64,000 nucleotides of DNA from Fen-671 sp963794745 (GTDB lineage: Bacteria > Actinomycetota > Acidimicrobiia > Acidimicrobiales > Palsa-688), in the NCBI GenBank assembly GCA_963794745.1, contig CAWCEZ010000011.1, forward strand, positions 1-64,000. The letters run 5' to 3'. The notes under the pieces were generated by a model. It ran no database searches and was not told the origin of the DNA. It saw only the letters and a program-made list of their open reading frames with translations. The translations under genes and the position numbers were made by a program. This document shows, piece by piece, positions 9,621-18,981 of this stretch. Positions within the stretch are counted from its first letter, which is position 1, and each line of letters begins with the position of its first letter.

Positions 9621-10262
9621 ATGGATGGTGCATACAACATGTTCTGTCCGGGTTCGCTGGGGATAGTGGATGTCGGCGATATCAGTAAGGTTGTGTTCGA
9701 AGGAGCAGTCGCTCGCTTGGCTGGCGGCATAGTCGCTCCGACCGTCGGCGGAAGCCTTGGAGGTGTCGAGGCGCACGCAGTTGCTGGTATCCCCGGCGGC
9801 CAGCACGTCTCCGCAACTATCCGTTACCCAGTGCCCGACCGGTTCGCTGAAGCGACCGTCGGAATCTGGGCGATAATCATCCGGTGGAGGGGCGGCGACG
9901 GGCGCGTCGTGGCGAAGCTAATGGAAACGCCTGTACCCCAATACCCCAACGACAACGGTGACGAGTCGACGAGGCCGTTGCTTACCTTCGATAGCGACGA
10001 ACTCGGCTCCGATGGCTTCGGCCCGATCTTTGGCCCTCCGACGCCGCACTTCCGTACGGGCATCCGAGGGCTCGACGCAACCGACCCGCCATCTCCGCTC
10101 TCGGGTTACACGCCCGACCTCGCCGCGAACACCTATCACTTGGAGGTCACGCTGACCGGGCTTGCGGCCATTGAGGTCGGTCCGACCCCTCCCGCGGTCG
10201 CCGCGATCGGCATCACACAAAACCCACTTGAAGAACGCCGTTCAGGCAGACGCGTCCCGTAA
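9621..10262 (+). CDS. Hypothetical protein (213 aa)
   Basis: ATG 9621 has GGGAGG about 10 nt upstream. The protein has no signal peptide. Early beta-rich segments (VVFEGAVARLAGGIVAPTVGG, HVSATIRYPVPDRFAEATVG) are followed by a Pro/Asp-rich region and a LEVTLTGLAAIEVG strand. No family is recognised. The end shows no domain boundary, so a late frame change is possible. Confidence 0.5.
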   Translation: MDGAYNMFCPGSLGIVDVGDISKVVFEGAVARLAGGIVAPTVGGSLGGVEAHAVAGIPGGQHVSATIRYPVPDRFAEATVGIWAIIIRWRGGDGRVVAKLMETPVPQYPNDNGDESTRPLLTFDSDELGSDGFGPIFGPPTPHFRTGIRGLDATDPPSPLSGYTPDLAANTYHLEVTLTGLAAIEVGPTPPAVAAIGITQNPLEERRSGRRVP

Positions 10263-10361
10263 TCTTCCATGCGCGCCCCACCACCGTTCTCCTGGGTAGA
10301 CCCGCATGCGCAGCGGGGGAGCGAGCTGGGCCCGGCGCCCCAGCCTGAAGGCCGTAATGCA

Positions 10362-10376
10362 GTATTGCAGTAATAC
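10362..10376. promoter_or_regulatory. Palindromic operator of the toxin-antitoxin pair
   Basis: GTATT-GCAGT-AATAC is a perfect 5-bp inverted repeat overlapping a TGCAGTA direct repeat, 25 bases upstream of the antitoxin start. AbrB-type antitoxins usually bind such sites and repress their own operon. Confidence 0.5.
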
Positions 10377-10400
10377 CGCACACGGGCTAGGATGATTGAC

Positions 10401-10688
10401 ATGGCCGAAGAACGCACGTTCATCGCAGTCCAGAGCCGTGGCCTAATAGCGATACCCACCTCGATCCGGCGCCAGCTCGGGTTAGACCAGCCCGGAGCAC
10501 AGGTGGAGGTCATCGAGAGGGGAGGGGAGATCGTTCTCCGCCCCCACGTCGCAGTGCCCTCGGACCAGGCGTGGTTCTGGTCGGAGCGGTGGCAACGGCG
10601 TGAAAAAGAAGCCGACGAGGCAATCGGTGCCGGCCGGGTAACCGGGGTTGACGGCGTCGAGGAAATGCTGGGCGAGCTGGAGTCGTGA
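10401..10688 (+). CDS. AbrB/MazE-like antitoxin
   Basis: The 95-residue product has the swapped-hairpin AbrB DNA-binding motif at its start (FIAVQSRGLIAIPTSIRRQLGLDQPGAQVEVIE). A C-terminal helix likely neutralises a toxin. ATG 10401 lies 7 nt after a TAGGAT -10-like box (10388-10393), so the mRNA is probably leaderless; ATG 10392 is the alternative. The stop overlaps the start of the next gene (GTGA), as in type II toxin-antitoxin operons. Confidence 0.75.
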   Translation: MAEERTFIAVQSRGLIAIPTSIRRQLGLDQPGAQVEVIERGGEIVLRPHVAVPSDQAWFWSERWQRREKEADEAIGAGRVTGVDGVEEMLGELES

Positions 10689-11012
10689 GGTTCGAGCTGG
10701 CAGAGCCCTTCAAAGCCGATTATCGCGCGGCTGTCTGCGGAAGAACGCGAGCTGTTCCGCTTAGCGGCCCAGGCGTTCAACGGGGCCTCCGACAAGTGGG
10801 TCGAAGCCAAGGGCCCGGCATCCTGGCCGGGTGACCTACGTGTAAAGGCGGTTGTAAACGCGCCCGGCATCTTCGAGATGACATGGAGCTACACGGGCCC
10901 GGACGGCCGCGCGACCTGGGAGTGGGCAACAGTTATGGACAAGGACGGGCACTCATGCCCTGCGGTGCGCTGGCGACGTCTTGGCTACCAGGGCGTCTTC
11001 CGTGAACCGTAG
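10685..11012 (+). CDS. RelE/ParE-like toxin (one frame change)
   Basis: GTG 10685 overlaps the antitoxin stop by 4 bases. It reads VRFELAEPFKADYR, then shifts by one base near 10727. The rest follows as LSAEERELFRLAAQAFNGAS, VVNAPGIFEMTWSY, TWEWATV and VRWRRLGYQGVFREP up to the TAG at 11010. The beta-sheet arrangement and the terminal RRxGxHxxF-like segment fit the RelE/ParE fold (mRNA interferase or gyrase poison); His is replaced by Tyr/Gln here. Without the frame correction the toxin would be dead. Confidence 0.55.
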
Positions 11013-11039
11013 AGCTGCGGCGTGGTCACAGGAGCAGAG

Positions 11040-12014
11040 CTAGCTCACCTTGATCGTCAGATGGTCAGTCACCGGTGCGAAACCAGGCCCTGTCAACGTG
11101 GCATAGGCAGGGATTGTCTTGCCGGCCAGATTGGCCAGGAGGTGCAGCTTGAGGATGACCTGGCCGTTCAGCACCGACCCCTGCGCCATCAACTGGTTCA
11201 CGGCCGGAGCGTAGGAGGTCTCCTTGTAGGTGCCGTACAGTTGCACCGTCAGGGCCGGGTCGGCGAGCGGGCCGCCGGTGGCCGAGCGGACTATGGCGAG
11301 CACTGTGCCGGTGGGGGCGACCTTGGCTGTAGGGGGGAGGTACATCTTGGCGTCGCCGGACAACGAGACGTCACCCACCATGGAGAAATACTCGGTGACG
11401 GGACTTGTGGCGTCGGCGAACTCGAGAGTGGAGCTCGACGAAGCGGCGGTAACGATGAGATGTTGCAATTTCCACGCGGGGGTCTCGCTAGGGGGCGTGA
11501 CCGCCTTGTAGGTGGGCGAATCGACAACGTGGGAGTTCCACAACACCTGCAGGACCTTGGCAGCCCCCCCGTTTGGCTCGCCGGCCCCATACCAGGACAA
11601 CAAGTACGTGGCCCCTGCGACGGTCTTGACGGTCTGGGTGACCGCGCCCGGGTTGGCATAGCCCAAAATGACGTTCTGGGTAAGGCCGGGGGGTGGTGTG
11701 AGGTAGTCCAAGTTCTCGCCGACCCCACCGCTTGTCTCCGTGCCCACCAACCCCACCGTCCATCCCGGGATCGTCTTGACAGGGTCGTCGTTGGCTTTAT
11801 AAATAGACGGCGGGTAAATGTACTCGATGGCGTCCCGGCCCTCGTTAGGCAGATGAAATGTGCCGTTGTGGACGAGGTTGGGAATGCTCAGCGCGCCGAC
11901 CCTGGCGAGCGACGCTCGCTGCGAAGCGTTGGCCGGGCTGGCACTGCAAAGAGCGGCGACGGCGAGTACACCGGCCATCCCGCCCTTGGTAACGCGTGAC
12001 TTCGAGCTCGACAC
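11040..12014 (-). CDS. Secreted protein with a DUF642/carbohydrate-binding-like domain
   Basis: GTG 12014 has AGGAG about 10 nt upstream and gives a signal peptide (MAGVLAVAALCSASPANA). The middle resembles a galactose-binding-like jelly-roll: NLVHNGTFHLPNEG, IPGWTVG, GYANPGAVTQTVKTVAGATYLLSWY and LQVLWNSHVV. The last third is an Ig-like or stalk region (TGTVLAIVRSATGGPLADP). Such domains bind sugars or wall polymers outside the cell. A longer reading from 12077 adds only an unsupported N-terminus. Confidence 0.6.
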   Translation of the reverse strand: MSSSKSRVTKGGMAGVLAVAALCSASPANASQRASLARVGALSIPNLVHNGTFHLPNEGRDAIEYIYPPSIYKANDDPVKTIPGWTVGLVGTETSGGVGENLDYLTPPPGLTQNVILGYANPGAVTQTVKTVAGATYLLSWYGAGEPNGGAAKVLQVLWNSHVVDSPTYKAVTPPSETPAWKLQHLIVTAASSSSTLEFADATSPVTEYFSMVGDVSLSGDAKMYLPPTAKVAPTGTVLAIVRSATGGPLADPALTVQLYGTYKETSYAPAVNQLMAQGSVLNGQVILKLHLLANLAGKTIPAYATLTGPGFAPVTDHLTIKVS

Positions 12015-12257
12015 CTTGGTTGCTCCTAACTCAAATGAGACGGGCCAAAGGGACCTAAGCCGCTCCGGAGCCGCCACTGACTACGCACTCCCGATCGGCG
12101 AATGATAGCAGCCCTGGCATCGGGTTCCTTCCTTCTCAACTTGACATAACGGGCATTATCGGCGTTTAAGGGAAGCGCAGATCGGCCCACTCAGAAAAGG
12201 CCGCACCACAGCGGCCGCTTAGACCACCCAGGGGCACCGACAGGCCACAGCGCGAGT

Positions 12258-12473
12258 ATGCCGAGTGCACCCGCTCGAGCGATGAACCTAACCTTTCTTA
12301 TGTCCCTGACCCCTCCGTCTATCGACAAGCGCCTCGTCGAGCTCACCCAGCACAACTTGGAGCAGCCCCGTCAACCGGCCCGGCAACAGGCCCGTCTCGT
12401 TAGGTCCAAATCAGTCGTGTTGTTGACCGCCGGGATCGTCCTGCTTGCCTTACTAATAGCCGTCGGGCACTAG
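12258..12473 (+). CDS. Small C-terminally membrane-anchored protein (up to 71 aa)
   Basis: A soluble basic region (LVELTQHNLEQPRQPARQQ) precedes one C-terminal membrane helix (SVVLLTAGIVLLALLIAV), a tail-anchored layout. ATG 12282 or 12300 could also be the start. No family is recognised. Confidence 0.4.
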   Translation: MPSAPARAMNLTFLMSLTPPSIDKRLVELTQHNLEQPRQPARQQARLVRSKSVVLLTAGIVLLALLIAVGH

Positions 12474-12522
12474 ACGGCAAGAGGGCCCGGTTTCCCTGCT
12501 CGGCCCAGGTCAGCCTGTATAT

Positions 12523-12535
12523 CGTCACTGTGACG
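12523..12535. promoter_or_regulatory. Perfect 13-bp palindrome
   Basis: CGTCAC-T-GTGACG lies between the tail-anchored protein and the XRE gene. It is symmetrical enough to be a dimeric regulator site, but no promoter is clear next to it. Confidence 0.3.
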
Positions 12536-12610
12536 TAATTGGATGGTGGGCAACGGTTTGGCTCCAGCAGCCCAGCCAGCTCTAGTCGCGGATGGTCCCG
12601 GCGCCTCAGG

Positions 12611-12850
12611 TCAGCTGCTGGCTTTACGGACGACCACTTCGCACCCGAGAAGGCGGAACAGCCGCAACGTGTGCCCCAACGCAGGTCCGAACCGTCCATG
12701 TTCCAGTCGGGAGATATAGGCCTGGTCAACCCCGGCCTGCGCGGCGGCGTCGGTCTGCGAGACGCGTGCCGAACGCCGGAAGTACCGAATCGCCGACCCA
12801 AGATCAGCCGGGACCATAACCCGAAAATCGCCCTCGCCGTGTATGTCCAT
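12611..12850 (-). CDS. XRE-family helix-turn-helix protein, HipB-like (79 aa)
   Basis: Residues 14-68 form a standard XRE helix-turn-helix: LGSAIRYFRRSARVSQTDAA, AGVDQAYISRLEHGRFGPAL, LRLFRLLGCEV. The short C-terminal tail resembles HipB antitoxins. No HipA-like kinase follows downstream, so it is an orphan. Two 17-bp direct repeats immediately upstream suggest autoregulation. Confidence 0.75.
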   Translation of the reverse strand: MDIHGEGDFRVMVPADLGSAIRYFRRSARVSQTDAAAQAGVDQAYISRLEHGRFGPALGHTLRLFRLLGCEVVVRKASS

Positions 12851-12894
12851 GGAGACATAGTACCCGAATTATGCCTCTGGCGACATAAGTCCCG
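12850..12894. promoter_or_regulatory. Direct-repeat operator upstream of the XRE gene
   Basis: TGGAGACATAGTACCCG (12850-12866) and TGGCGACATAAGTCCCG (12878-12894) match at 14 of 17 positions with a 28-bp period, starting at the initiation codon. Such spacing suits two repressor dimers on one DNA face. Confidence 0.45.
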
Positions 12895-13145
12895 GTATAC
12901 GTTGCCTGCTGCGCTTTCCGCACTGTGGTGGAAGCGGGCAAAGGGCACTGAAATGCCCTTACGGCGCACAACAAGAAAAGGGAGCAGTACAGGTTTACGC
13001 CTAGAAAAGCGTTCTCGTAGCTGTCATCATGGCCTCAGCACGCGCAGCGCCCAGCGAAACGCCAACAGTGAAGCCCGCCGTTATCTAGCACGTGGGCACA
13101 GCCGTAAGGCACCGACCGAAAGGACGATAAGTGAGGGAGGACAGA

Positions 13146-15775
13146 GTGCGGATCGCCGTCCTCTCCCCCCTCCTCGCCGGGGCCTATTACGGGCAGGTAC
13201 TGAGGGGTGTCGCCCGCCAAGCTGCGACGTGTGGCGGACGGGTCGTGGCTGTTCAGACCCGTGACGGCCGGACCGATGGCACCTACCCGTGGTTGCCGGC
13301 GCAAGCCGGTGGGCACCTCGCCTGGGACCAGGTGGACGCCTTCATAACCGTCCTCGACGCCGCCAGCGAGCCCTACCTGGAGGAGATTCGCGCCCAGGGC
13401 AAGCCGGTCGTAATGATCAGCCATCAGCTTCCCGGCTTCAAATGCCCTCAGGTATTGCCAGATAATCGCTCCGGCATAACTGAGGCGGTCGCTCACCTTG
13501 TATCGCATGGGCATTCTCGGGTCGCCTTCGCCGGAAATCTGGTCGAGGGTCGCTGCGACGACACCACCGAACGGTACGAGGTCTACGTGCAGGCTCTGCG
13601 TGAGCACGGCCTCGAAGCCGACCCAACGCTGCTTTTTGTCGGCCCTGAGGACGGTGGCGACGCGATCGGTAACGCAATGCTGCGGGCGGGCCTGCCCTGC
13701 ACGGCTGTCGTCGCCGCCACCGACATGATCGCAGCCGGTGTCGTGCGGGCATTGACCGACGCGGGCGTGAGCCTTCCTTCCCAGATGGCCGTCGTGGGTT
13801 TCGACGACCGGGATTTCGCCTCGCGGGTCTCCCCTCCCCTTGCGACGGTCCGCCAGGATTTCGGGAGCCTCGGAGAAATGGCCGCTCGTCTGGTCATCGA
13901 CATGGTCAAGGGCGAAGACGTGCCGCCGGGCGAGTACACGGTAAAGACGACCTTTGTTCCTCGCGAGTCGTGTGGGTGCCCGGCACCGGCATTGGCGCAA
14001 AGACCAGGCGTCGCGGGCGAGAGCGCGGGCCAACGGCTTTCCCGTGACCTGACCGAGCTGCTGGCCGGGCCCAGCCCAGCGCCGGCCCAAGAGCTCGCGA
14101 CCTCACAGTTCACGAACGAAGTTGCTCGGTTCTGCAATCAATTGCTGGAGTCGCTGTCGCCTAATTCAGCTGAGCCTGCGAAAGGCTTCTGAGTCGATTT
14201 ACCGGGCCTTCCCTCGCAGCACGACAGTCCAGACGGTGATGGAGTGCGTACAGCAGTACCGTCGCGACTTGTTGAGCCAGCATGGCTATACAGAGGAGCG
14301 CCTGATGGCGCTCGACCGCTGCGTTTATGAAGTTTCTACAACGGTAAACGGTGCAGTTGCACGTGGCCAGGGTGTCCTCAACGGCAGTCTCGAGGAGTCC
14401 CTCCGCGACGAGCACTCCGTCAGCCTCGCGCTAGTCGGGATGGGAAGGGACGGTGCCGGCCCGGGATCCTTGGCGTGGCTGAAAGGCACGCACGTGAAAA
14501 GCGCTTGCTTTGCAGTTTGGGGCGCGGCTACCCGCTGAAAACGAACCGGGCGATGAAGCCTTGCATATAGCTGGGATTTTCGGTGCCGGCGTTGCCCAAA
14601 AGTTGCCGGTCGGTAGCGTCTTAGACGTCGGCGCTTTTCCCCCGGTGGCCTCTCTTATAGGCGAGGGATCAGCTCCGGACGACCTTGTCCTCGTGCTCCC
14701 GGTCCGCACACCGTCGCGCCATTGGGGAGTCCTTGCCGTGACCGGCCAGGTCGAAGCGGCTACCCAGACAGGCGGGGATATCTACGCTCAGTGGACAGCT
14801 TTGCTTGGGATGGCTCTCGACCACGATGCTTTAGTGGAAGAGATCAAGGCATCCGAGGAGCGCTACGCATTAGCGGCACGAGCCGCCAACGATGGCCTGT
14901 GGGACTGGGATGTCTCCTCCGGTACGGTGTTCTACTCTCCTCGCTGGAAAGCAATGCTTGGTTACGACGAAGGCGAAGTGGGCAATTCGCCGGCGGAATG
15001 GTTGTCGCGCGTCCACCCCAAAGATTTGGACGAGTTGCAAGACATGCTCGACGGCCAGCTTTCTCGTGGTCAGGGCTCGCTCGAGTTCGAGCACCGCATG
15101 ATCGCCAAGGACGGGACCTACCGCTGGGGTTTGTGCCGCGCGATTACCGTCCCCGGGCCGGGTGGCCAAGCTGCGCGGGTAGTGGGCTCGCTAACAGACA
15201 TCACCGAGCGCAAAGAGCTCGAAAGGCGGTTGCGCCAAGCCGCGCTGTACGACTCGCTGACAGGGCTGCCGAACCGTTCGCTGTTCATGGACCGCATGGA
15301 ACAGGCCTTTGCCAGGGCAAAACGTTCACCCGAGTACCAGTTCTGCATCCTTTTCATGGACCTTGACGGCTTCAAGCTCGTCAATGACACCTACGGGCAT
15401 GCTTTCGGCGATCTTCTCTTGGTCACCGTCGCCGAAAGGATATCTGCTCACCTACGTGGCAACGACACCGCCGTCCGTTTTGGCGGGGACGAGTTCGCGG
15501 TATTGCTTGACAGCGTGAAGAGCGTCGAGCATATCCGCACCATTGCCAAGCGGATACAGACGAAATTGTCCGCTCCGTACGAGATCGAGGGTGAGGAAGT
15601 GATCGTGAGCGCAACCATCGGGATCGCTTCGAGCACGACGGGCTACCAGAGCCCCGAAGACATGATCCGCGATGCTGACGCGGCGATGTACCGGGAGAAG
15701 CCTGGCGAGCGGGGCTCCCGGGTCATTTTCGCAAGGCCGAAGCCGGACAAAGCAGGGGCCGCCACCGCGAACTAG
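13146..15775 (+). CDS. LacI-type sensor / PAS / GGDEF diguanylate cyclase (two frame changes)
   Basis: GTG 13146 follows AGGGAGGAC. Residues 1-300 are a LacI/periplasmic-binding fold without a DNA-binding or signal segment (RIAVLSPLLAGAYYG, AAGVVRALTDAGVSLPSQMAVVGFDD). A middle region (VQTVMECVQQYRRDLLSQ, SLAWLKGTHVKSACFAVWG) is read after a frame change near 14150-14190. After another near 14520 come a PAS domain (AARAANDGLWDWDVSSG, SPRWKAMLGY) and the cyclase. The cyclase has intact GGDEF (VRFGGDEFAVLL), and RGND exactly five residues before it is the product-inhibition I-site. It should make c-di-GMP from two GTP in the cytosol, tuned by a small-molecule ligand. Confidence 0.85.
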
Positions 15776-15870
15776 CGACGCCGATGTTCCACCGGAAAAC
15801 CACAGGTTCTTCCTCTGGATGCTCACAGGCCGATGGCTTTACCGTTGAGGCAGAGACGGGAGGAGGCACC

Positions 15871-16128
15871 ATGAGCTACGAAGTGGTCCTAAAAGGCAAC
15901 CTGGTGGAAGTGGTCGACAGAGCCGACGCCTACGTGGCCGAAGGCCCCCTCACGACGTTCTTCCAGGGTCGCGACGGTCGAGCGGTCCTCGACACGTGGG
16001 CGAGGCGCCTGGCCAGCTTCCGCACTGCGGACATTGTCAGCGTCCGGTGGGTACCGCCCGCCGATGACACGAGCGAGCTGACCACCGAGCTCACCCGGTC
16101 AAGCGCCAGCTTCCACCTCGCCCTTTGA
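15871..16128 (+). CDS. Small hypothetical protein (85 aa)
   Basis: ATG 15871 has GGGAGGAGG directly upstream, one of the best ribosome sites in the window. The sequence is ordered (MSYEVVLKGNLVEVVDRADAY, RAVLDTWARRLASFRTADIVSVRWV) but matches no family I know. It overlaps the tail of the convergent MFS gene by about 200 bases; this frame looks the more genuine of the two there. Confidence 0.5.
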   Translation: MSYEVVLKGNLVEVVDRADAYVAEGPLTTFFQGRDGRAVLDTWARRLASFRTADIVSVRWVPPADDTSELTTELTRSSASFHLAL

Positions 16129-17498
16129 GGCGCGCTCCAATCGTGAGCGGCGTCTAGCTGGCGGCTGGGACCAGGGTTGGGGTGGAACGCGAGCAGCGCC
16201 TCGAGGTAATCGTCATCCTCATGTTCGGCAAGCGCTCGCCAACCCACAAGGGCACTTGCGGTCAGCGCGAGGCCACCGAGGGCGAAGGCGAGGCGCGCCC
16301 CGAGCGCTCCCCCGCCGAGAGTCGCGACCGCGCCGACGACCAGGCTCGTGACCGGCAGCATCCCGGGCAGGGCCATGGTCCACACACCCATCACGCGCCC
16401 CCGCAAGGCTGGGTCGCTGCGCAACTGCACGAGCGCGTTGGCCAGAGCGATAAACCAGATCGACAAGAAGCCGGCCAGCGCGAGCCCGGCGAACAGCATC
16501 GCTTCCCACGGCGAAAAGGCCGCGACGCATACCTCCAAGCCGGTGGCCAACACCAGCGCCCGCACCCGCCGCCCGCTCGGCCACGACGAGCCGGTGGCTG
16601 CGAGGACCGCTCCGAAGAGCGCTCCCCCACCGAAGGCGACCATCATTGCCCCGTAGTCGGCGGGGCCGGCATGGAACACGCGGGTAGCCATCAGGGGCAG
16701 GGTGCCGCCCATGTTGAACAACATCCCGCCGGCCATAGCCATGAGGACACAGCTGCGCAGCGCAGGCTGGCGCCAGACGTAAACGATGCCCTCCCATGTG
16801 TGCCCGTTCCGCCGCTCGAGCGGCTCAGCCTGCCTACTGGACCACCCTCGCCTGTGCAGCAGGACGGCCACGACGGCGAGGGGCGGCAAGAACGTAACAG
16901 CATTGACCAAGAAGCACGCCGCCACTCCGACCGTGGCCAGCAACGTCCCTCCGACGGCGGGGCCGAGGACACGAGAGGTGTTCACCACGACCTCGTTGAG
17001 GCTGATCGCATTAGCGGCGCGGTCCTCGCCGACGAGGTCGAGCACGAAGATTTGGCGTGCCGGGGCATCGAGCATGTTTACTGCCCCGATCGCAAAGGCG
17101 AACACGTAGATGAGCCACACCCTGAGTTCTCCGAAAGCGACGAGCGCCCCGAACGTGGCGCTCAACACGAAGAAGCCGGACTGCGTCCAAAAAAGGACCT
17201 GGCGCCGCTCGAAGCGGTCGACGAGCGAGCCGGCCCATGCGCCTCCGACCAGCGACGGGGCAAAAGTCACGGTGGCGACCAGCGCCAACAGTATGGCGCT
17301 ACCCGTGATCTTCAGCACGAGCCAGGACAGGGCGACCCCCTGCATCGTCGACCCGGAGGCCGACAGGACTTGCGAGAAGAACCACCAACGGTAGGTGCGC
17401 ACATGCATGGCTGAGGCAAAAGCGCTTAGCCGCGACGTTGGCGTGGCGGAAAGAGTTTGGATGGTACCAGCCGAACTCGGCTCGACGTCACTCACCAC
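15930..17498 (-). CDS. MFS exporter, EntS-like
   Basis: About 11-12 hydrophobic segments run from WWFFSQVLSASGSTMQGVAL to LAFALGGLALTASALVGW. The MFS loop motif appears as GSLVDRFERRQVL and a second-half copy as ALRGRVMGVW. The layout matches the EntS/drug:H+ exporter subgroup that expels siderophores or drugs. The start is GTG 17498, divergent from the ROK regulator. The family usually ends soon after YLEALLAFHP (about 16175); the further 75 residues overlap the opposite gene and probably arise from an indel near 16150. Confidence 0.8.
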   Translation of the reverse strand: MVSDVEPSSAGTIQTLSATPTSRLSAFASAMHVRTYRWWFFSQVLSASGSTMQGVALSWLVLKITGSAILLALVATVTFAPSLVGGAWAGSLVDRFERRQVLFWTQSGFFVLSATFGALVAFGELRVWLIYVFAFAIGAVNMLDAPARQIFVLDLVGEDRAANAISLNEVVVNTSRVLGPAVGGTLLATVGVAACFLVNAVTFLPPLAVVAVLLHRRGWSSRQAEPLERRNGHTWEGIVYVWRQPALRSCVLMAMAGGMLFNMGGTLPLMATRVFHAGPADYGAMMVAFGGGALFGAVLAATGSSWPSGRRVRALVLATGLEVCVAAFSPWEAMLFAGLALAGFLSIWFIALANALVQLRSDPALRGRVMGVWTMALPGMLPVTSLVVGAVATLGGGALGARLAFALGGLALTASALVGWRALAEHEDDDYLEALLAFHPNPGPSRQLDAAHDWSAPQRARWKLALDRVSSVVSSLVSSAGGTHRTLTMSAVRKLARRLAHVSRTARPSRPWKNVVRGPSAT

Positions 17499-17581
17499 AT
17501 CGATGGTAATAGGTGATCTTTCCCTGTGCCAAGTCGATATCCATTCGGCTGAGTACGGTCTAATTCGCTACCCTTGTTGTA

Positions 17582-18790
17582 GTGACCAATGCCGTCAGAA
17601 GCTCGGGCGCAACTCGAAGCGAGCACCTTCGGCCGAGCCAACGCAAAGTGCTCGAAGCGCTGAGCTGGTCCACGAGCCTCACGCGCGCCGCCTTGGCGGA
17701 GCAGCTGGGGTCGCCCAAGGCCACGCTCGCCGGGCTCGTCGACTCGCTTGTCGCGAGTGGTCATGTGGTCGAGGTCGATGCCCCGCTGGACGCGCGGCGA
17801 CCCGGGCGACCGCCAAAGGTCCTTAGGCTCGCAGGCCCAGCGCCGTTGGTCGGGGCACTCGTGTTCTCTGGGGGCACGCTCACAGCGGCCGTCCTGAGCT
17901 ACTCCGGCGAGGTACTGAGCAGGGCCTCGGTCCCTGTCGGCAGCTGGTCCCACGAAGAGGAAGTGACTGGGCCAGGCCCAGGCCTGCTCGACGAGGCGCT
18001 TCGAGAGGCGGACGTGGCAAAACGACAGCTGCGATTGCTCGTGGTCGGGGTCCCGGCGCCGGTCATGAAGCGGGTCGACCTGGCCTCCAGCTCAGTCCCG
18101 ACAGGCTCGGTCGCTCTACCTGCGGGCAACCCCGGCGTCGTCAAGTGGCCGTCGTTGGACCTAGCCGGGGAAATCGAGCGCCGTACCGGGGTGACAACGG
18201 TGGTCGAAAACGACGCGAACCTTGGCGCCCTGGCTGAGGCGACTTTTGGTTCCGGAAGGGGCACCAGCAGCTTTTTGTACCTCCGGCTGGCACGCGGGGT
18301 CGGGTCCGGCCTGATGGTCGGCGGCAAGCTGCACCGGGGAGCGACCGGCTTTGCCGGCGAGCTCGGCCACATCCAGGTCCGAGACGACGGCCCGCTCTGT
18401 ACCTGCGGAGGACGGGGGTGCCTCCGGGGCATCCTTGGCGACGCGTTGGTCGGTGCCGTGCAGCCTGCCTACGACAAGGCGCTCACTTTTCGCGACGTCC
18501 TCGACCTTGCCGCCGGAGGCGAGAGCGGGCCGCGCCGTGTGCTCGAAGACCTGGGCCGCACGCTCGGGCGGCCGCTCGCCGACTTCACAACCCTGTTCAA
18601 CCCTGGTGCGATCATCGTGGACGGCAGCTTTGCACCTGCTGGCGACTACCTGGTAGCCGGTATCCGGGAAGCCATCGACCGCTATGCCGCACCCGTGGCG
18701 GCGAGGGCTGTCTCGGTACTCGTGGGGGCCCTCGGCGACGACGCCGAGCTGCTCGGTGCCGCCGCGCTGGCGAGGACGCCGGAGCCGTGA
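17582..18790 (+). CDS. ROK-family transcriptional regulator
   Basis: An N-terminal winged helix (SQRKVLEALSWSTSLTRAALAEQLGSPKATLAGLVDSLVASG) precedes a full ROK domain. The domain has the ENDAN motif, the GxxGELGHI loop and the zinc motif CTCGGRGCL. Such proteins sense sugars or sugar phosphates and repress or activate adjacent genes. GTG 17582 lies 7 nt after a TACCCT -10 box (17569-17574), so the mRNA is likely leaderless. It is divergent from the MFS exporter and upstream of efeO-efeB, so either could be its target. Confidence 0.85.
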   Translation: MTNAVRSSGATRSEHLRPSQRKVLEALSWSTSLTRAALAEQLGSPKATLAGLVDSLVASGHVVEVDAPLDARRPGRPPKVLRLAGPAPLVGALVFSGGTLTAAVLSYSGEVLSRASVPVGSWSHEEEVTGPGPGLLDEALREADVAKRQLRLLVVGVPAPVMKRVDLASSSVPTGSVALPAGNPGVVKWPSLDLAGEIERRTGVTTVVENDANLGALAEATFGSGRGTSSFLYLRLARGVGSGLMVGGKLHRGATGFAGELGHIQVRDDGPLCTCGGRGCLRGILGDALVGAVQPAYDKALTFRDVLDLAAGGESGPRRVLEDLGRTLGRPLADFTTLFNPGAIIVDGSFAPAGDYLVAGIREAIDRYAAPVAARAVSVLVGALGDDAELLGAAALARTPEP

Positions 18791-18981
18791 GCCTCACCGG
18801 CCCTGACTGGTCGTTACCGGCGGTTGCTGACGGCGCCTTGACTAGCTCGGGTCGCGGCCGAACTTAAGCTGTGTTGCACCCGGGTGGTGGCTCGCCCGTC
18901 GCCACCCGGGCGCACGACCGGGCCCGACGGCTGGGCGCGTTGAAGGCCGGATGTGCTGCACGTAAACTCGGCTCTTAAACA

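Noticed and set aside
16182..17414. Long open frame antisense to the MFS exporter
   Set aside because: Low-complexity Arg/Gly/His-rich product with no domain; the opposite strand has a clear 11-12 helix transporter. High-GC genes leave such shadow frames.
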